Assembly: GCF_002849615.1 (NCBI RefSeq)
Contig: NZ_PDNV01000003.1
Coordinates: 62,001-126,000 of the forward strand
DNA: 64,000 bases
Origin: Pollutimonas nitritireducens
GTDB taxonomy: Bacteria > Pseudomonadota > Gammaproteobacteria > Burkholderiales > Burkholderiaceae_B
Direction of reading: 5' to 3'
Part shown: piece by piece, positions 36,338-45,587 of the stretch
Position numbering within the stretch: position 1 is the stretch's first letter
Layout of the letters: each line of letters opens with the position of its first letter
The notes under the pieces: generated by a model
Told to the model about the DNA's origin: nothing
What the model saw: only the letters and a program-made list of their open reading frames with translations
Database searches by the model: none
Program-made: the position numbers and the translations under genes

Positions 36338-37567
36338 ATGCCGTCCTCCGAACCCTCAATTACCCCACAAGTCGAAGCCGACCTCCTTGTCGCGAAACGA
36401 GGCTGCAGCGAGCTATTGGTCGAGTCCGAATTCGTCAGGAAGCTGGTGCGCAGCCATGCCACGGGGACTCCCTTGCGCATCAAGCTGGGGTTGGATCCCA
36501 CCGCACCAGACATACATCTGGGCCATACGGTGGTGCTGAATAAGATGCGGCAATTGCAGGATCTCGGGCATTCAGTCATTTTCCTCATTGGCGACTTCAC
36601 TTCCATGATCGGCGACCCCAGCGGGCGCAATGCCACGCGCCCCCCGCTGACGGCCGAGCAGATCCATGAAAATGCCAAAACTTATTATGCGCAGGCCAGT
36701 ATGGTGCTCGATCCCGCTCGAACCGAGATCCGGTATAACTCCGAATGGTGCGATCCCCTCGGTGCGCGCGGCATGATCCAGTTGGCGTCCCGCTATACGG
36801 TTGCCCGCATGATGGAGCGCGAGGACTTTACCCGCCGCTTCAAGGGCGGCATACCCATTTCGGTGCACGAGTTCCTGTACCCTCTCATGCAAGGCTACGA
36901 TTCGGTTGCGCTCAAAGCCGACCTCGAGCTCGGCGGGACCGACCAGAAATTCAACCTCCTCGTAGGACGCGAGCTTCAGAAAGAATATGGCCAGGAGCCG
37001 CAGTGCATATTGACCATGCCATTGCTGGAGGGCACCGACGGCGTCGATAAAATGTCGAAGTCCAAGGGAAACTACATAGGCATCACCGAGGCGCCCGACT
37101 CCATGTTCGGCAAGCTCATGTCCATTTCCGATACCCTGATGTGGAAGTATTTCGAACTATTGTCGTTCCGCTCTATGGACGATATCGCAGGATTACAGCA
37201 GCAGGTAAAAGACGGCATGAATCCGCGTGACGCGAAAGTCGCGCTGGCCCAGGAGATAGTCTCCCGATTTCATACTCAGCAGGCTGCGCGCGATGCGCAG
37301 GCTTCTTTCGAGGCGCGCTTTCGCGACGGCGCAATTCCGGACGATATGCCAGAGATACAGGTCGCCTCGGCACCGCTGGGCATCTTGAAGGTATTGCGCG
37401 AGGCCGGACTGGTGGTGTCGGGTGCGGAAGCCCAGCGTAACGTCGAGCAGGGCGGGGTGCGGATCAACGGAGACCGCATCGACGACAAGGCCTTGCAACT
37501 TGATGCTGGCATTTATGTCATACAAGTGGGCAAACGTAAATTTGCCCGAGTCACATTAACGGGCTGA
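36338..37567 (+). CDS. tyrS: Tyrosyl-tRNA synthetase
   Basis: A 409-residue class I synthetase of the TyrRS II-like type. The HIGH motif is HLGHT around residue 60 and KMSKS is intact in [14 protein letters not shown]-terminal S4 RNA-binding domain is present ([18 protein letters not shown]). ATG 36338 gives the family N-terminus; the frame is open back to 36140. The 245 bp to the divergent peptidase hold both promoters but no other gene. Confidence 0.96.
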   Translation: MPSSEPSITPQVEADLLVAKRGCSELLVESEFVRKLVRSHATGTPLRIKLGLDPTAPDIHLGHTVVLNKMRQLQDLGHSVIFLIGDFTSMIGDPSGRNATRPPLTAEQIHENAKTYYAQASMVLDPARTEIRYNSEWCDPLGARGMIQLASRYTVARMMEREDFTRRFKGGIPISVHEFLYPLMQGYDSVALKADLELGGTDQKFNLLVGRELQKEYGQEPQCILTMPLLEGTDGVDKMSKSKGNYIGITEAPDSMFGKLMSISDTLMWKYFELLSFRSMDDIAGLQQQVKDGMNPRDAKVALAQEIVSRFHTQQAARDAQASFEARFRDGAIPDDMPEIQVASAPLGILKVLREAGLVVSGAEAQRNVEQGGVRINGDRIDDKALQLDAGIYVIQVGKRKFARVTLTG

Positions 37568-37591
37568 TCACCCTAACCGGCAGGAGTTCTA

Positions 37592-38227
37592 ATGCAACTT
37601 ACCAGTGAATCGTTCAACGACCAAGGAACCATCCCGGAGCGCAACGCTTTTGCCAAACCAGACGGGCAGAATCACGTCATGCTGGCGGGAAATGCCAACC
37701 CGCATCTTGCCTGGACGGACGCGCCGGCTGCGACGCAGTCGTTCGTGGTGATATGTGTCGATCCCGATGCACCCAGCAAACCCGACGACGTCAACCAGGA
37801 GGATCGCGAAGTGCCTGCCGACCTGCCGCGTACCGACTTTCACCACTGGGTACTGGTCGACATTCCGCCCAATACCGTCGAAATACCGGAGGGTGCGTAC
37901 TCTAACGGAATCACCCCGCGAGGCAAAGCGGGCCCCCTTGCGCTCGATGGCACGCGCCAGGGCGTCAATGACTACACCAGCTGGTTTGCAGCGGACCGCG
38001 ACATGAATGGGGATTACTTCGGCTACGACGGCCCATGCCCGCCATGGAACGACGCGATACCGCATCGCTATATATTTACCGTCTATGCACTTGACATCAG
38101 CGAACTGCCTTTCGAAGGTAAGTTCAATGCCCACGACGCCATCCAGGCTATCCAGGGACATGTTCTGGCTCAGGCCTCCATTATGGGTACCTATACCCTG
38201 AACCAGCGCCTGCTCCAGAAATCATAG
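37592..38227 (+). CDS. YbhB/YbcL-family (PEBP-like) protein
   Basis: A 211-residue phosphatidylethanolamine-binding-protein homologue. SFVVICVDPDAPSKPDDVN and FHHWVLVDIP are the two conserved PEBP motifs (DPD.P and HW), and GYDGPCPPWND precedes the C-terminal TVYALD block. Bacterial members have no firmly known role. No signal peptide is seen. CAGGAG precedes the start. It is 24 bp after tyrS. Confidence 0.88.
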   Translation: MQLTSESFNDQGTIPERNAFAKPDGQNHVMLAGNANPHLAWTDAPAATQSFVVICVDPDAPSKPDDVNQEDREVPADLPRTDFHHWVLVDIPPNTVEIPEGAYSNGITPRGKAGPLALDGTRQGVNDYTSWFAADRDMNGDYFGYDGPCPPWNDAIPHRYIFTVYALDISELPFEGKFNAHDAIQAIQGHVLAQASIMGTYTLNQRLLQKS

Positions 38228-38341
38228 GGCCTACCCCGTCGCCAGGACGCACGGGAACGTCCCTGGCGACCGCGGGCGCTTGCGTATTCGCGCTAGAATA
38301 TGCGTTCGTTTCAACCGCCAAAATCATATACAGGATAGCTA

Positions 38342-39586
38342 ATGTTCGATCGCTCACGTACCCTTGATCAAGTCGATGCCGAAGTATGGGCCGCCGTTCA
38401 GAAAGAAAACGTTCGCCAGGAACAGCATATCGAATTGATTGCGTCTGAAAACTACACCAGCCCCGCAGTGATGCAGGCTCAGGGTACGCAGCTGACCAAC
38501 AAGTATGCCGAAGGTTATCCTGGCAAGCGCTACTATGGCGGCTGCGAATACGTCGATATCGTCGAACAGCTGGCCATTGACCGCCTCAAGGAAATCTTCG
38601 GCGCGGAAGCGGCCAATGTCCAACCGAATTCCGGTTCGCAAGCCAACCAGGGCGTCTACATGGCGGTGCTCAAACCCGGCGATACGGTCCTGGGCATGAG
38701 CTTGGCCGAAGGCGGGCACCTTACGCACGGTTCTCCGGTCAACGCATCGGGCAAACTGTATAACTTCCTGTCCTATGGCCTGGATGCAAACGAAGAGCTC
38801 GATTATGAACAGCTCGAACAGCTTGCCAAGGAACACAAGCCCAAGCTCATCGTGGGCGGGGCGTCCGCGTATTCCCTGCGCATCGATTTTGAACGCATGG
38901 CACGCATCGCGCACGATAACGGAGCCCTGTTCATGGTGGATATTGCCCATTACGCTGGGTTGGTGGCAGGTGGTGCTTATCCCAATCCTGTGCCGCATGC
39001 CGATTTCGTCACGTCGACGACGCACAAATCATTGCGCGGTCCACGCGGCGGCGTCATCATGATGAAGGCTGAATTCGAGAAAATAATCAATTCGGCCATA
39101 TTCCCTGGCATACAGGGCGGCCCGCTCATGCATGTCATTGCAGGCAAGGCCGTTGCGTTCAAAGAAGCCCTCGAACCCGAATTCAAAACCTATGCCGCGC
39201 AGGTCGTCAAGAACGCCGACGTGCTTGCCCGCACATTGGTCAAGCGCGGGCTGCGCATCGTCTCCGGTCGTACCGAAAGCCACCTCATGCTGGTGGATCT
39301 GCGTGCCAAGGGCATCACTGGCAAAGAAGCCGAAGCGGTGCTGGGCCAGGCGCATATCACGGTCAACAAGAATGCGATTCCAAACGATCCGGAAAAACCT
39401 TTCGTCACCAGCGGCATTCGGCTGGGTACGCCGGCCATGACGACACGCGGCTTCAAAGAGGCCGAGGCCGAACTAACCGGCAATCTGATCGCCGACGTGC
39501 TTGATAATCCGCGCGATGAAGCCTCCGTTGCCAGCGTGCGCCAACGTGTCAACGAACTGACGGCGCGCCTGCCGGTGTACCGTTAA
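38342..39586 (+). CDS. glyA: Serine hydroxymethyltransferase
   Basis: A 414-residue PLP enzyme interconverting serine and glycine and loading one-carbon units on tetrahydrofolate. The PLP lysine lies in [14 protein letters not shown] at about residue 230; [10 protein letters not shown] and [11 protein letters not shown] are further signatures. AGGATAG precedes the ATG. The 114-bp upstream gap has a GTCGCCAGG/CCCTGGCGAC hairpin, probably ending the PEBP transcript; no riboswitch is seen. Followed closely by nrdR, a common linkage. Confidence 0.97.
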   Translation: MFDRSRTLDQVDAEVWAAVQKENVRQEQHIELIASENYTSPAVMQAQGTQLTNKYAEGYPGKRYYGGCEYVDIVEQLAIDRLKEIFGAEAANVQPNSGSQANQGVYMAVLKPGDTVLGMSLAEGGHLTHGSPVNASGKLYNFLSYGLDANEELDYEQLEQLAKEHKPKLIVGGASAYSLRIDFERMARIAHDNGALFMVDIAHYAGLVAGGAYPNPVPHADFVTSTTHKSLRGPRGGVIMMKAEFEKIINSAIFPGIQGGPLMHVIAGKAVAFKEALEPEFKTYAAQVVKNADVLARTLVKRGLRIVSGRTESHLMLVDLRAKGITGKEAEAVLGQAHITVNKNAIPNDPEKPFVTSGIRLGTPAMTTRGFKEAEAELTGNLIADVLDNPRDEASVASVRQRVNELTARLPVYR

Positions 39587-39625
39587 TACAGGGACAGCCC
39601 CGGTTGCACCCGGGGCCTGCCAAAC

Positions 39626-40087
39626 ATGAAATGCCCGTTCTGTAGCAGCTTCGATACGCAGGTCATCGACTCCCGGGTTTCGGAAGAGGGCGACACCATA
39701 CGTCGCCGTCGCCGCTGCACGGCTTGCGATCGTCGTTTTACGACGTACGAACGGGTAGAACTCGTCATGCCGGCGGTCGTCAAGCGCAATGGCACGCGCG
39801 TCGAATTCGATGTCAACAAGCTGCGCGGCAGCCTTAACCTGGCCTTGCGCAAGCGGCCGGTAAGCACCGAGGAGGTCGACGCCGCCGTTGCCCGCATTCA
39901 GGAACTGCTATTGGCCAGCGGCCTGCGCGAAGTCGGCACGGGCTACCTGGGCGAGCTCGTCATGAACGAACTGCGCAAGCTGGACCAGGTAGCCTATGTG
40001 CGTTTTGCATCGGTTTACAAAAGCTTCGAAAACATCAGCGAATTCGTCAAAGCTATCGACGAAATCCAGGTTCCCCTGAAGCCGTGA
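39626..40087 (+). CDS. nrdR: Transcriptional repressor NrdR
   Basis: A 153-residue repressor of ribonucleotide reductase genes. The zinc ribbon has CPFC (3-6) and CTAC (31-34); the ATP-cone follows ([20 protein letters not shown] from about residue 50) and senses dATP/ATP. Its expected boxes are found in this window at the nrdA promoter (16580-16626). It shares GTGA with ribD, so the two are translationally coupled. Confidence 0.97.
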   Translation: MKCPFCSSFDTQVIDSRVSEEGDTIRRRRRCTACDRRFTTYERVELVMPAVVKRNGTRVEFDVNKLRGSLNLALRKRPVSTEEVDAAVARIQELLLASGLREVGTGYLGELVMNELRKLDQVAYVRFASVYKSFENISEFVKAIDEIQVPLKP

Positions 40088-41235
40088 ATACACCCATTGA
40101 TGACGAAAGCTGGATGCGTCAGGCCCTGGCACTGGCCGAAAGCGTCATGTACATCACTTCGCCCAATCCACGTGTTGCCTGCCTTATCGTGCGTGACGGC
40201 CAGTTGCTCGCGTCAGGGGCCACCCAGGTGGCGGGCGGGCCGCATGCCGAAGTGATGGCCCTGCGCCAGGCGGCAGAGCGTGGCGTCCAGGTGGCCGGTT
40301 CGACGATCTACGTAACGCTCGAGCCCTGCAGCCATTTCGGCCGCACGCCGCCGTGTGTCGATGCATTGGTCGCTGCCCGTCCGGCGCGAGTCGTGGTTGC
40401 CATGCGCGATCCGAATCCTTTGGTAGGCGGGCAGGGCGTTGCCAAGTTGCATGCCTCGGGCATTGCTGTGACGACGATGGTTTGCGCCGAGCAAGCGCTG
40501 GCCTTGAATCCCGGTTTTGCGGCGCGCATGACCCGCAAGACACCCTGGGTTTGGCTGAAGCTGGCTGCGTCGCTCGACGGGCGCATCGCCCTTGAAAATG
40601 GCCAGTCGCAGTGGATCACTGGTCCGGCGGCGCGTGCCGACGGACACCACTGGCGGGCACGCAGTTGTGTGGTTCTGACGGGTTCCGGAACGGTGAAAGC
40701 CGACGATCCACAAATGAACGTTCGCCATGTCGAGACCGCCCGCGCGCCTGTCAAAGCACTTATCGACACGCGTTTCGAGGTTGATGAAAATGCGCGCATT
40801 TTCGATGGCACGCGTACCTGGGTGTTCACCAGTCGCACCGATTCCGCGAAGGCAGCAAGACTGGCTTTGCGCAACGTTCAGGTCATCGAGGTGCCAGCCG
40901 ATGGTGCAGGGGTCGATCTGCGTGCGGTCATGGTGTGGCTCGGCCAGCATGACGTCAACGAAGTCCATGTAGAGGCGGGTTCGCGACTTAGCGGCGCCCT
41001 GTTGCAAGCGCAATGTGTCGACGAGCTGCTCATTTACACCGCGCCCGTATTGCTGGGTGCCGGCATGGGGATGGTGTGCCTGCCGGGCATGGAAAATCTG
41101 GCAGACGCGCAGCGCTTCGAGTTCATCGATACGCAGAATGTCGCTCCCGATTTGCGCTTGCGCGCCAGGCACATTGATCGGTGGAAAGCCTTGTCGCTCG
41201 CGGTCCAGCCCGCGGACACCAACATGATTTATTAA
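40084..41235 (+). CDS. ribD: Bifunctional riboflavin deaminase/reductase
   Basis: A 383-residue enzyme carrying two steps of riboflavin synthesis. The N-terminal deaminase has the zinc site [10 protein letters not shown] and [12 protein letters not shown]; the C-terminal reductase begins around [13 protein letters not shown]. It starts with GTG at 40084, overlapping the nrdR stop. Followed by ribE 9 bp later. No FMN riboswitch is seen in front of it, as it sits inside an operon. Confidence 0.96.
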   Translation: MNTPIDDESWMRQALALAESVMYITSPNPRVACLIVRDGQLLASGATQVAGGPHAEVMALRQAAERGVQVAGSTIYVTLEPCSHFGRTPPCVDALVAARPARVVVAMRDPNPLVGGQGVAKLHASGIAVTTMVCAEQALALNPGFAARMTRKTPWVWLKLAASLDGRIALENGQSQWITGPAARADGHHWRARSCVVLTGSGTVKADDPQMNVRHVETARAPVKALIDTRFEVDENARIFDGTRTWVFTSRTDSAKAARLALRNVQVIEVPADGAGVDLRAVMVWLGQHDVNEVHVEAGSRLSGALLQAQCVDELLIYTAPVLLGAGMGMVCLPGMENLADAQRFEFIDTQNVAPDLRLRARHIDRWKALSLAVQPADTNMIY

Positions 41236-41244
41236 GAGAGAGCA

Positions 41245-41868
41245 ATGTTTACAGGCATCGTCGCCGCCGTCGGCGCAATCGTACAGGTTTCACCGTTCAA
41301 TGAAGGTCAAGAAGGCGCTGGCGTCCATCTGACCATCCATGCCAAAGACTTCCTGCGCGACGCCAGCAAGCTGGGCGACTCGATCGCGATACAGGGCGCA
41401 TGCATGACGGTCGTCGAGCTTGGGCCGGATACCTTCAGTGTCGATGTCTCGCGTGAAAGTCTGAAACGCACGGCGGGTCTTGATAAGCCCGGCGAAGTTA
41501 ATCTGGAACATGCGCTGCGCATGGGCGATTCGCTTGACGGGCATCTGGTATCTGGGCATATCGACGGCGTCGGCGAAGTCACCCATTTCGAACCCACAGG
41601 TGAATCATGGGACTTGCGCATCAACGTTCCGGCAGACTTGGCAAAGTATCTTGCCTATAAAGGGTCCATCACCGTCAACGGCGTGAGCTTGACGGTGAAT
41701 CAGGTGGCTGACCATGCCACGGGGTGTGAGATACGCATCAACCTTATTCCGCACACGGTCCAGGTAACGACGCTCAAGCGCTTGCAACCCGGCCAACGCG
41801 TCAATCTCGAGATCGACATGATCGCGAGGTATGTGGAACGCATGGTCGGTCTCAAGCATATCAAGTGA
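41245..41868 (+). CDS. ribE: Riboflavin synthase, alpha subunit
   Basis: A 207-residue enzyme joining two lumazine molecules to riboflavin. MFTGIV at the start and two duplicated lumazine-binding halves (DGHLVSGHIDGVG in the first/second repeat junction, VNGVSLTVN in the second) are diagnostic. AGAGAGAG precedes the ATG. Ends the nrdR-ribD-ribE run before tRNA-Ser. Confidence 0.96.
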   Translation: MFTGIVAAVGAIVQVSPFNEGQEGAGVHLTIHAKDFLRDASKLGDSIAIQGACMTVVELGPDTFSVDVSRESLKRTAGLDKPGEVNLEHALRMGDSLDGHLVSGHIDGVGEVTHFEPTGESWDLRINVPADLAKYLAYKGSITVNGVSLTVNQVADHATGCEIRINLIPHTVQVTTLKRLQPGQRVNLEIDMIARYVERMVGLKHIK

Positions 41869-41973
41869 TGCGCCGATGCCCTGCTTTGGTTGCCGAAGAT
41901 CGCGCGAAAGCCAAGTTCGCAAGATTCTGCTAGAATGGCGGACTTCGCTTTTGTAAAACGAAAGCCCAGATTA

Positions 41974-42064
41974 GGACAGGTGGCCGAGCGGTTGAAGGCG
42001 CACGCCTGGAAAGCGTGTATACGTTTATAGCGTATCGGGGGTTCGAATCCCCCTCTGTCCGCCA
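41974..42064 (+). tRNA. tRNA-Ser (GGA)
   Basis: 91 nt including CCA. Acceptor GGACAGG pairs with TCTGTCC; the anticodon stem CACGC/GCGTG closes the loop CTGGAAA with anticodon GGA (42008-42010); the long variable arm and the GGTTCGAATCC T-arm fit class II tRNA-Ser. A TAGAAT -10-like element is at 41931. Confidence 0.95.
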
Positions 42065-42074
42065 CGAATGCATT

Positions 42075-42137
42075 GGCTCTTCCCCATTAACGCGGGATCG
42101 GCACTCATCACACTCGGTTCATCACACCGCTCCAACC
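42075..42137. repeat. Orphan ISL3-type element end (outer)
   Basis: 63 bp starting GGCTCTTCCCCATTAACG, homologous to the left end of the intact ISL3-family element at 60145 but diverged. It abuts directly on a second copy of the same end at 42138, and begins 10 bp after the tRNA-Ser. Confidence 0.75.
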
Positions 42138-42425
42138 GGCTCTTCCCCATTAACGGGGGATGGGCTTTCATCAGACACGGTTGATCACACCGTTCCAACC
42201 GCATTGAGCCAAGACTCTCATGCGGTAATTCTCAAAGTTCCTGAAGCCATATGCACGGCGTGAGAGCATTTCCACCTCTATCTTCGTGTGGAAACCTTCG
42301 GTGATTCCGTTGGATTTAGAGAATCGCAACATCCCGACGACAGGTTCCAGGCACGATGTTAGCGTGGCGGCGAGGGATTGGATGGCAATGTGGGCATACT
42401 GCCCAATTACAGCGGCATGGACGCC
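42138..42425 (-). pseudogene. Truncated ISL3-family transposase with its element end
   Basis: The element end GGCTCTTCCCCATTAACG is at 42138 and the transposase stop is at 42171. Upstream on the minus strand about 70 C-terminal codons match the intact transposase at 60178: SNGITEGFHTK, then SRRAYGFRNFENYRMRVLAQ, with identical ends. A two-codon difference (IEVEM versus MEM) and many changes further up show it is a separate, older copy. Homology fades near 42400. The rest of the gap to 42588 shows no gene. Confidence 0.8.
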
Positions 42426-42588
42426 TTAATGATGGCGTGCATAAGGGAACTTGAGGGTTCATACGTGGATTTGCCACGGATTTCTTGGCCATGGGCCTGA
42501 CCATCGTGCACGTTTAGCATCGGCAGAAGGCCATGGAGCACTGTATATACTCCATGCCACCCGCCTTCAGCAGTCGTGTGCGGCCATG

Positions 42589-43569
42589 CTATTCGATCTT
42601 GATGCCCGCCGTCCTGACGACCTCGGCCCAGTTGGTGACCTGGGTACTCATCCAGCTACCGAACTCATCGGGCGTCATCTCGATGGGTTCCGCGCCCAAG
42701 GTCGCCAGCTTTTCCTGCACGTCCGGCATTTTCACGATCTTGCTCATTTCGGCGTGCAGTTTCTCAATGATCGGTTTCGGGGTGGCTGCGGGCGCCAGCA
42801 CACCTTGCCAGCTACCCGTCAGGAAGCCCGGTATCATTTCGCTGACCGTCGGGACGTCGGGCAACTGCGGGAGACGCTTGCTGCTGCTGACGGCCAGCAG
42901 CTTGATGCTGCCGCTCTTGACATGAGGATAGGTGGCCACCATGCCGTTCATCGTGGCATCCACTTGTCCGCCGACAAGATCGGTCAGGGCCTGGGCACCG
43001 CCTTTATATGGAATATAGCTCCAGTCCACGCCGCTTTTTTGAGCGAACAGGACGCCGGCCATATGGGGCGCGCTGCCTATACCGGCCGCAGCGGCAAAAT
43101 TCACTTTACCTTTGTTCTTTTTGGCATATTCGACCAGTTCTTCCTGCGTTTTCACCGGAAGCGCATTCGTGGTCACCAGCAAGTGCGGCGAATAGGCCAG
43201 CATGGACACGGGGGCCAGGTCCTTCACGGGATGGAAGGGTAGCTTTGGATAAACGCTGGGGCTGATGGTCAGGTTGCCCAGGTCCAGCAATACCAGGGTG
43301 TACCCGTCGGGTTTGGACCGAACGACATAGTCGGCGCCAATATTCCCGCCGGCGCCGGCGCGATTCTCTACCACGACTGTTTGTCCGAGCGCCGCGCCGA
43401 GTTTGTCGCCGACCAGCCGGCCCAGTACGTCGGACGTGCCCCCGGCAGGGAAAGGGATAACCAGCTTGATGGGCCTGTTGGGATAATCTGCGGCTTCGGA
43501 CTGCGCGAGTGCCGGAACGGAAAAGGCTGTAATGCAGCAAGCAGCAATGGCGGTCTTGATGAGTTTCAT
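42589..43569 (-). CDS. Bug-family tripartite tricarboxylate transporter binding protein
   Basis: A 326-residue periplasmic solute-binding protein of the Bug/TctC family expanded in Bordetella and relatives. Signal peptide with cleavage after VPALAQS; conserved YPNRPIKLVIPFPAGGTSDVLGR and the GSWQGVLAPAATP block. Ligand probably a sugar acid or dicarboxylate given the KdgD neighbour, by inference. TctA/TctB membrane subunits are not next to it. Last gene of the gntR-kdgD cluster and followed by IS scars. Confidence 0.92.
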   Translation of the reverse strand: MKLIKTAIAACCITAFSVPALAQSEAADYPNRPIKLVIPFPAGGTSDVLGRLVGDKLGAALGQTVVVENRAGAGGNIGADYVVRSKPDGYTLVLLDLGNLTISPSVYPKLPFHPVKDLAPVSMLAYSPHLLVTTNALPVKTQEELVEYAKKNKGKVNFAAAAGIGSAPHMAGVLFAQKSGVDWSYIPYKGGAQALTDLVGGQVDATMNGMVATYPHVKSGSIKLLAVSSSKRLPQLPDVPTVSEMIPGFLTGSWQGVLAPAATPKPIIEKLHAEMSKIVKMPDVQEKLATLGAEPIEMTPDEFGSWMSTQVTNWAEVVRTAGIKIE

Positions 43570-43627
43570 ATTTGTCTCCTCAGCGGGACGGAAGTCGCCG
43601 CGTGTGTGGGGTTGGAAAAGCTGTCTT

Positions 43628-44545
43628 TTATTGAGGGCCAAGGCGACTTATGAGCGTACTTAGTTGTTCGTGCTGGGCACAGCTAAGATCGCATAGCGGC
43701 GTGCGCACGGGGCCTGCGGTCTTGCCGACGACCGTTGCGCCTGCCTTGACGATGCTGACGGCATAGCCTTGTCCGCTGTTGCGCAGCTCGAGGTAGGGGA
43801 AAAAGAAGGTCTTGAGCAGATGATCCATCGTGCTCGTGTCATTATTGACCGAGGCGTTATAGAACTCGACGGCTGTACGGGGTATGAAATTGAACACCGC
43901 CGAGGAGTAGGTGGATACACCCATGGCCTTGCAGGCAGACGCGAACACTTCGGCCGTAGGCAGTCCGCCGATATAGGCCAGGCGGTCACCAAGCCGGGAG
44001 CGAATAGACATCATCAGCTCAATATCGCCGAATCCATCCTTGAATCCGACCAGATTCGGGCACTCATCGGCTATTTTCTCGACAGTTTCGGCATTCAGGC
44101 GGCATAAGCCGCGGTTGTAGACAATGACGCCTATCGATACCGATTTGCATATGGTGACGACGTGACGGCGCAGGCCTTCCTGGTCAGCTTCGGTCAGATA
44201 GTGGGGGAGGATAAGGATGCCGTCTGCGCCCTGGCGTTCCGCCTCGAGCGCATACTCGATTGCGACACGTGTGCCGTATCCGGTTCCCGCGATAATCGGC
44301 ATCTCGCCCCGGCACACACCGACGGCGGTTCCGATGATGTCGGCGTATTCGTCCCTGGCCAGGGAGAAGAACTCGCCGGTGCCGCCTGCGGCAAACAGGG
44401 CGCTGGCGTCGTAGGACTTGAGCCATTCAAGTCGTTTGCGGTAAGACGATTTGTTGAAGTCGTGTTGCGCATCAAAATCTGTCAGTGGAAAAGACAGCAA
44501 ACCTGAGCCTATGACTCGCTTCAATTCCTGTGCATCGATCGACAT
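43628..44545 (-). CDS. kdgD: 5-dehydro-4-deoxyglucarate dehydratase (DapA family)
   Basis: A 305-residue class I aldolase-fold enzyme. [11 protein letters not shown] at the N-terminus is typical of KdgD; the Schiff-base lysine is in [11 protein letters not shown] and the tyrosine in IGVIVYNRG. It converts 5-keto-4-deoxyglucarate to 2-oxoglutarate semialdehyde in glucarate/galactarate breakdown. GAGGAAACGT precedes the ATG at 44545, deciding that start over 44557/44578. The usual glucarate dehydratase and semialdehyde dehydrogenase partners are not in the window. Confidence 0.9.
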   Translation of the reverse strand: MSIDAQELKRVIGSGLLSFPLTDFDAQHDFNKSSYRKRLEWLKSYDASALFAAGGTGEFFSLARDEYADIIGTAVGVCRGEMPIIAGTGYGTRVAIEYALEAERQGADGILILPHYLTEADQEGLRRHVVTICKSVSIGVIVYNRGLCRLNAETVEKIADECPNLVGFKDGFGDIELMMSIRSRLGDRLAYIGGLPTAEVFASACKAMGVSTYSSAVFNFIPRTAVEFYNASVNNDTSTMDHLLKTFFFPYLELRNSGQGYAVSIVKAGATVVGKTAGPVRTPLCDLSCAQHEQLSTLISRLGPQ

Positions 44546-44592
44546 ACGTTTCCTCATGGATGATTGTTGGGTTGGCAATGCGATTTTTTCAC

Positions 44593-44621
44593 ATCATATC
44601 TGCTTGTCAGTTGTCATACAA
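44593..44621 (-). promoter_or_regulatory. kdgD promoter
   Basis: Minus strand: -35 TTGTAT (44616-44621), 17-bp spacer, -10 TATGAT (44593-44598), 47 bp before the kdgD start. Confidence 0.6.
44611..44621. promoter_or_regulatory. GntR/FadR-type operator on the kdgD -35
   Basis: TTGTCATACAA fits TNGTNNNACNA, the operator form of FCD-type GntR repressors, and is palindromic outside the 3-bp centre. It covers the kdgD -35 and lies within the larger inverted repeat GCTTGT-N10-ACAAGC. Confidence 0.6.
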
Positions 44622-44656
44622 GCAAAAATTAATACTGACTTTATGAATTGCAGATG

Positions 44657-45406
44657 TCAGGTAGCGGACGTATCCAGCGACTCGGCGGCGGCTTTCAAAC
44701 GGTTGCGGCTGTTGCTCAAATGGCGGCGCATGGCGGCACTGGCGGCGTCCGCGTCTTTGGTGGCGATGGCATGGAATATCGCCTCGTGCTCCTGGTGCAC
44801 CTTTTGCAGATATGCTTCCCGCGCACCCGTATCGGACTTGAACATTCCAATACGCGAGCGTGGAATGGCCATCGTTCCCAGATAGCCGAATAATTCCATG
44901 AAATAGTGATTGTCGGTCGCCTGCGCGATGCCCTGGTGAAACAGAAAATCCTTATCGGCCGCGTCTTCGTGCGCATCGATACCACGGGCCATAAGATCGA
45001 GCGCTACACGCAGCTTGGCCAGGTCTTCATCGCTGCGGCGAAGGGCTGCAAGGGCAGCCGCTTCCGATTCGAGGCTGATGCGAAGTTCCAGCAGCTTGAT
45101 GACTTCTTTCACCGTGCCGAGCTCTTCTGCGTCAATGCGAAATGGTGCTGCTGCAGGCGGCTCCAGGACGAACACGCCCACCCCTTGGCGGGACGCCACC
45201 AGGCCTGAACTTTTCAAGTGCGAAACCGCCTCGCGCACGACCGTGCGGCTGACCCCATATGCCGCCACCATTTCGTGCTCGCTGGGCAATTTGTCGCCCG
45301 CCTGAAGCTCACCGCGACCGATGCGCTCGGTTAAATTCTTGGCGAGCTGAACGGACAGGTTTTCTGGTCTCTGGAGCGACAACGTTGGGCGCGAAAGTTC
45401 AGCCAT
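44657..45406 (-). CDS. FadR-subfamily GntR transcriptional regulator
   Basis: A 249-residue regulator. The N-terminal winged HTH (DKLPSEHEMVAAYGVSRTVVREAVSHL, about 38-64) is followed by an all-helical FCD domain with the metal-binding Asp/His residues (DFLFHQGIAQATDN around 151-164 and HEAIFHAI). By position it likely represses kdgD and the Bug gene in response to a sugar acid. Divergent from pckG. Its own promoter has a TATAAT -10. Confidence 0.92.
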   Translation of the reverse strand: MAELSRPTLSLQRPENLSVQLAKNLTERIGRGELQAGDKLPSEHEMVAAYGVSRTVVREAVSHLKSSGLVASRQGVGVFVLEPPAAAPFRIDAEELGTVKEVIKLLELRISLESEAAALAALRRSDEDLAKLRVALDLMARGIDAHEDAADKDFLFHQGIAQATDNHYFMELFGYLGTMAIPRSRIGMFKSDTGAREAYLQKVHQEHEAIFHAIATKDADAASAAMRRHLSNSRNRLKAAAESLDTSAT

Positions 45407-45441
45407 AGGTAGTGCACGGAAGGGTTGATTCGAAGCTATTC

Positions 45442-45470
45442 ATTATAGGCTGTCCACTTGTCTGATGACA
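45442..45470 (-). promoter_or_regulatory. Promoter of the GntR-family gene, with possible autoregulatory site
   Basis: Minus strand: -35 TGTCAT (45465-45470), 17-bp spacer, -10 TATAAT (45442-45447). The imperfect dyad TGTC-N4-GACA (45459-45470) overlaps the -35 and resembles the kdgD operator. Confidence 0.55.
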
Positions 45471-45587
45471 GATGATAGTGTCGCAAACTAGCCTGAACGG
45501 ATTAGGAGACGTCTTTGACGATAGGCCGTAGAATGGCCTTTCGGCTCCGGGCCTTATACGACGCAAATCACGATGGAGAAAATTTCT

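Noticed and set aside
38228-38341. Glycine or folate riboswitch before glyA
   Set aside because: Only a simple GC-rich hairpin is seen; the paired glycine aptamer or THF core could not be found.
40084-40090. FMN riboswitch before ribD
   Set aside because: ribD overlaps nrdR by four bases, leaving no room for a leader.
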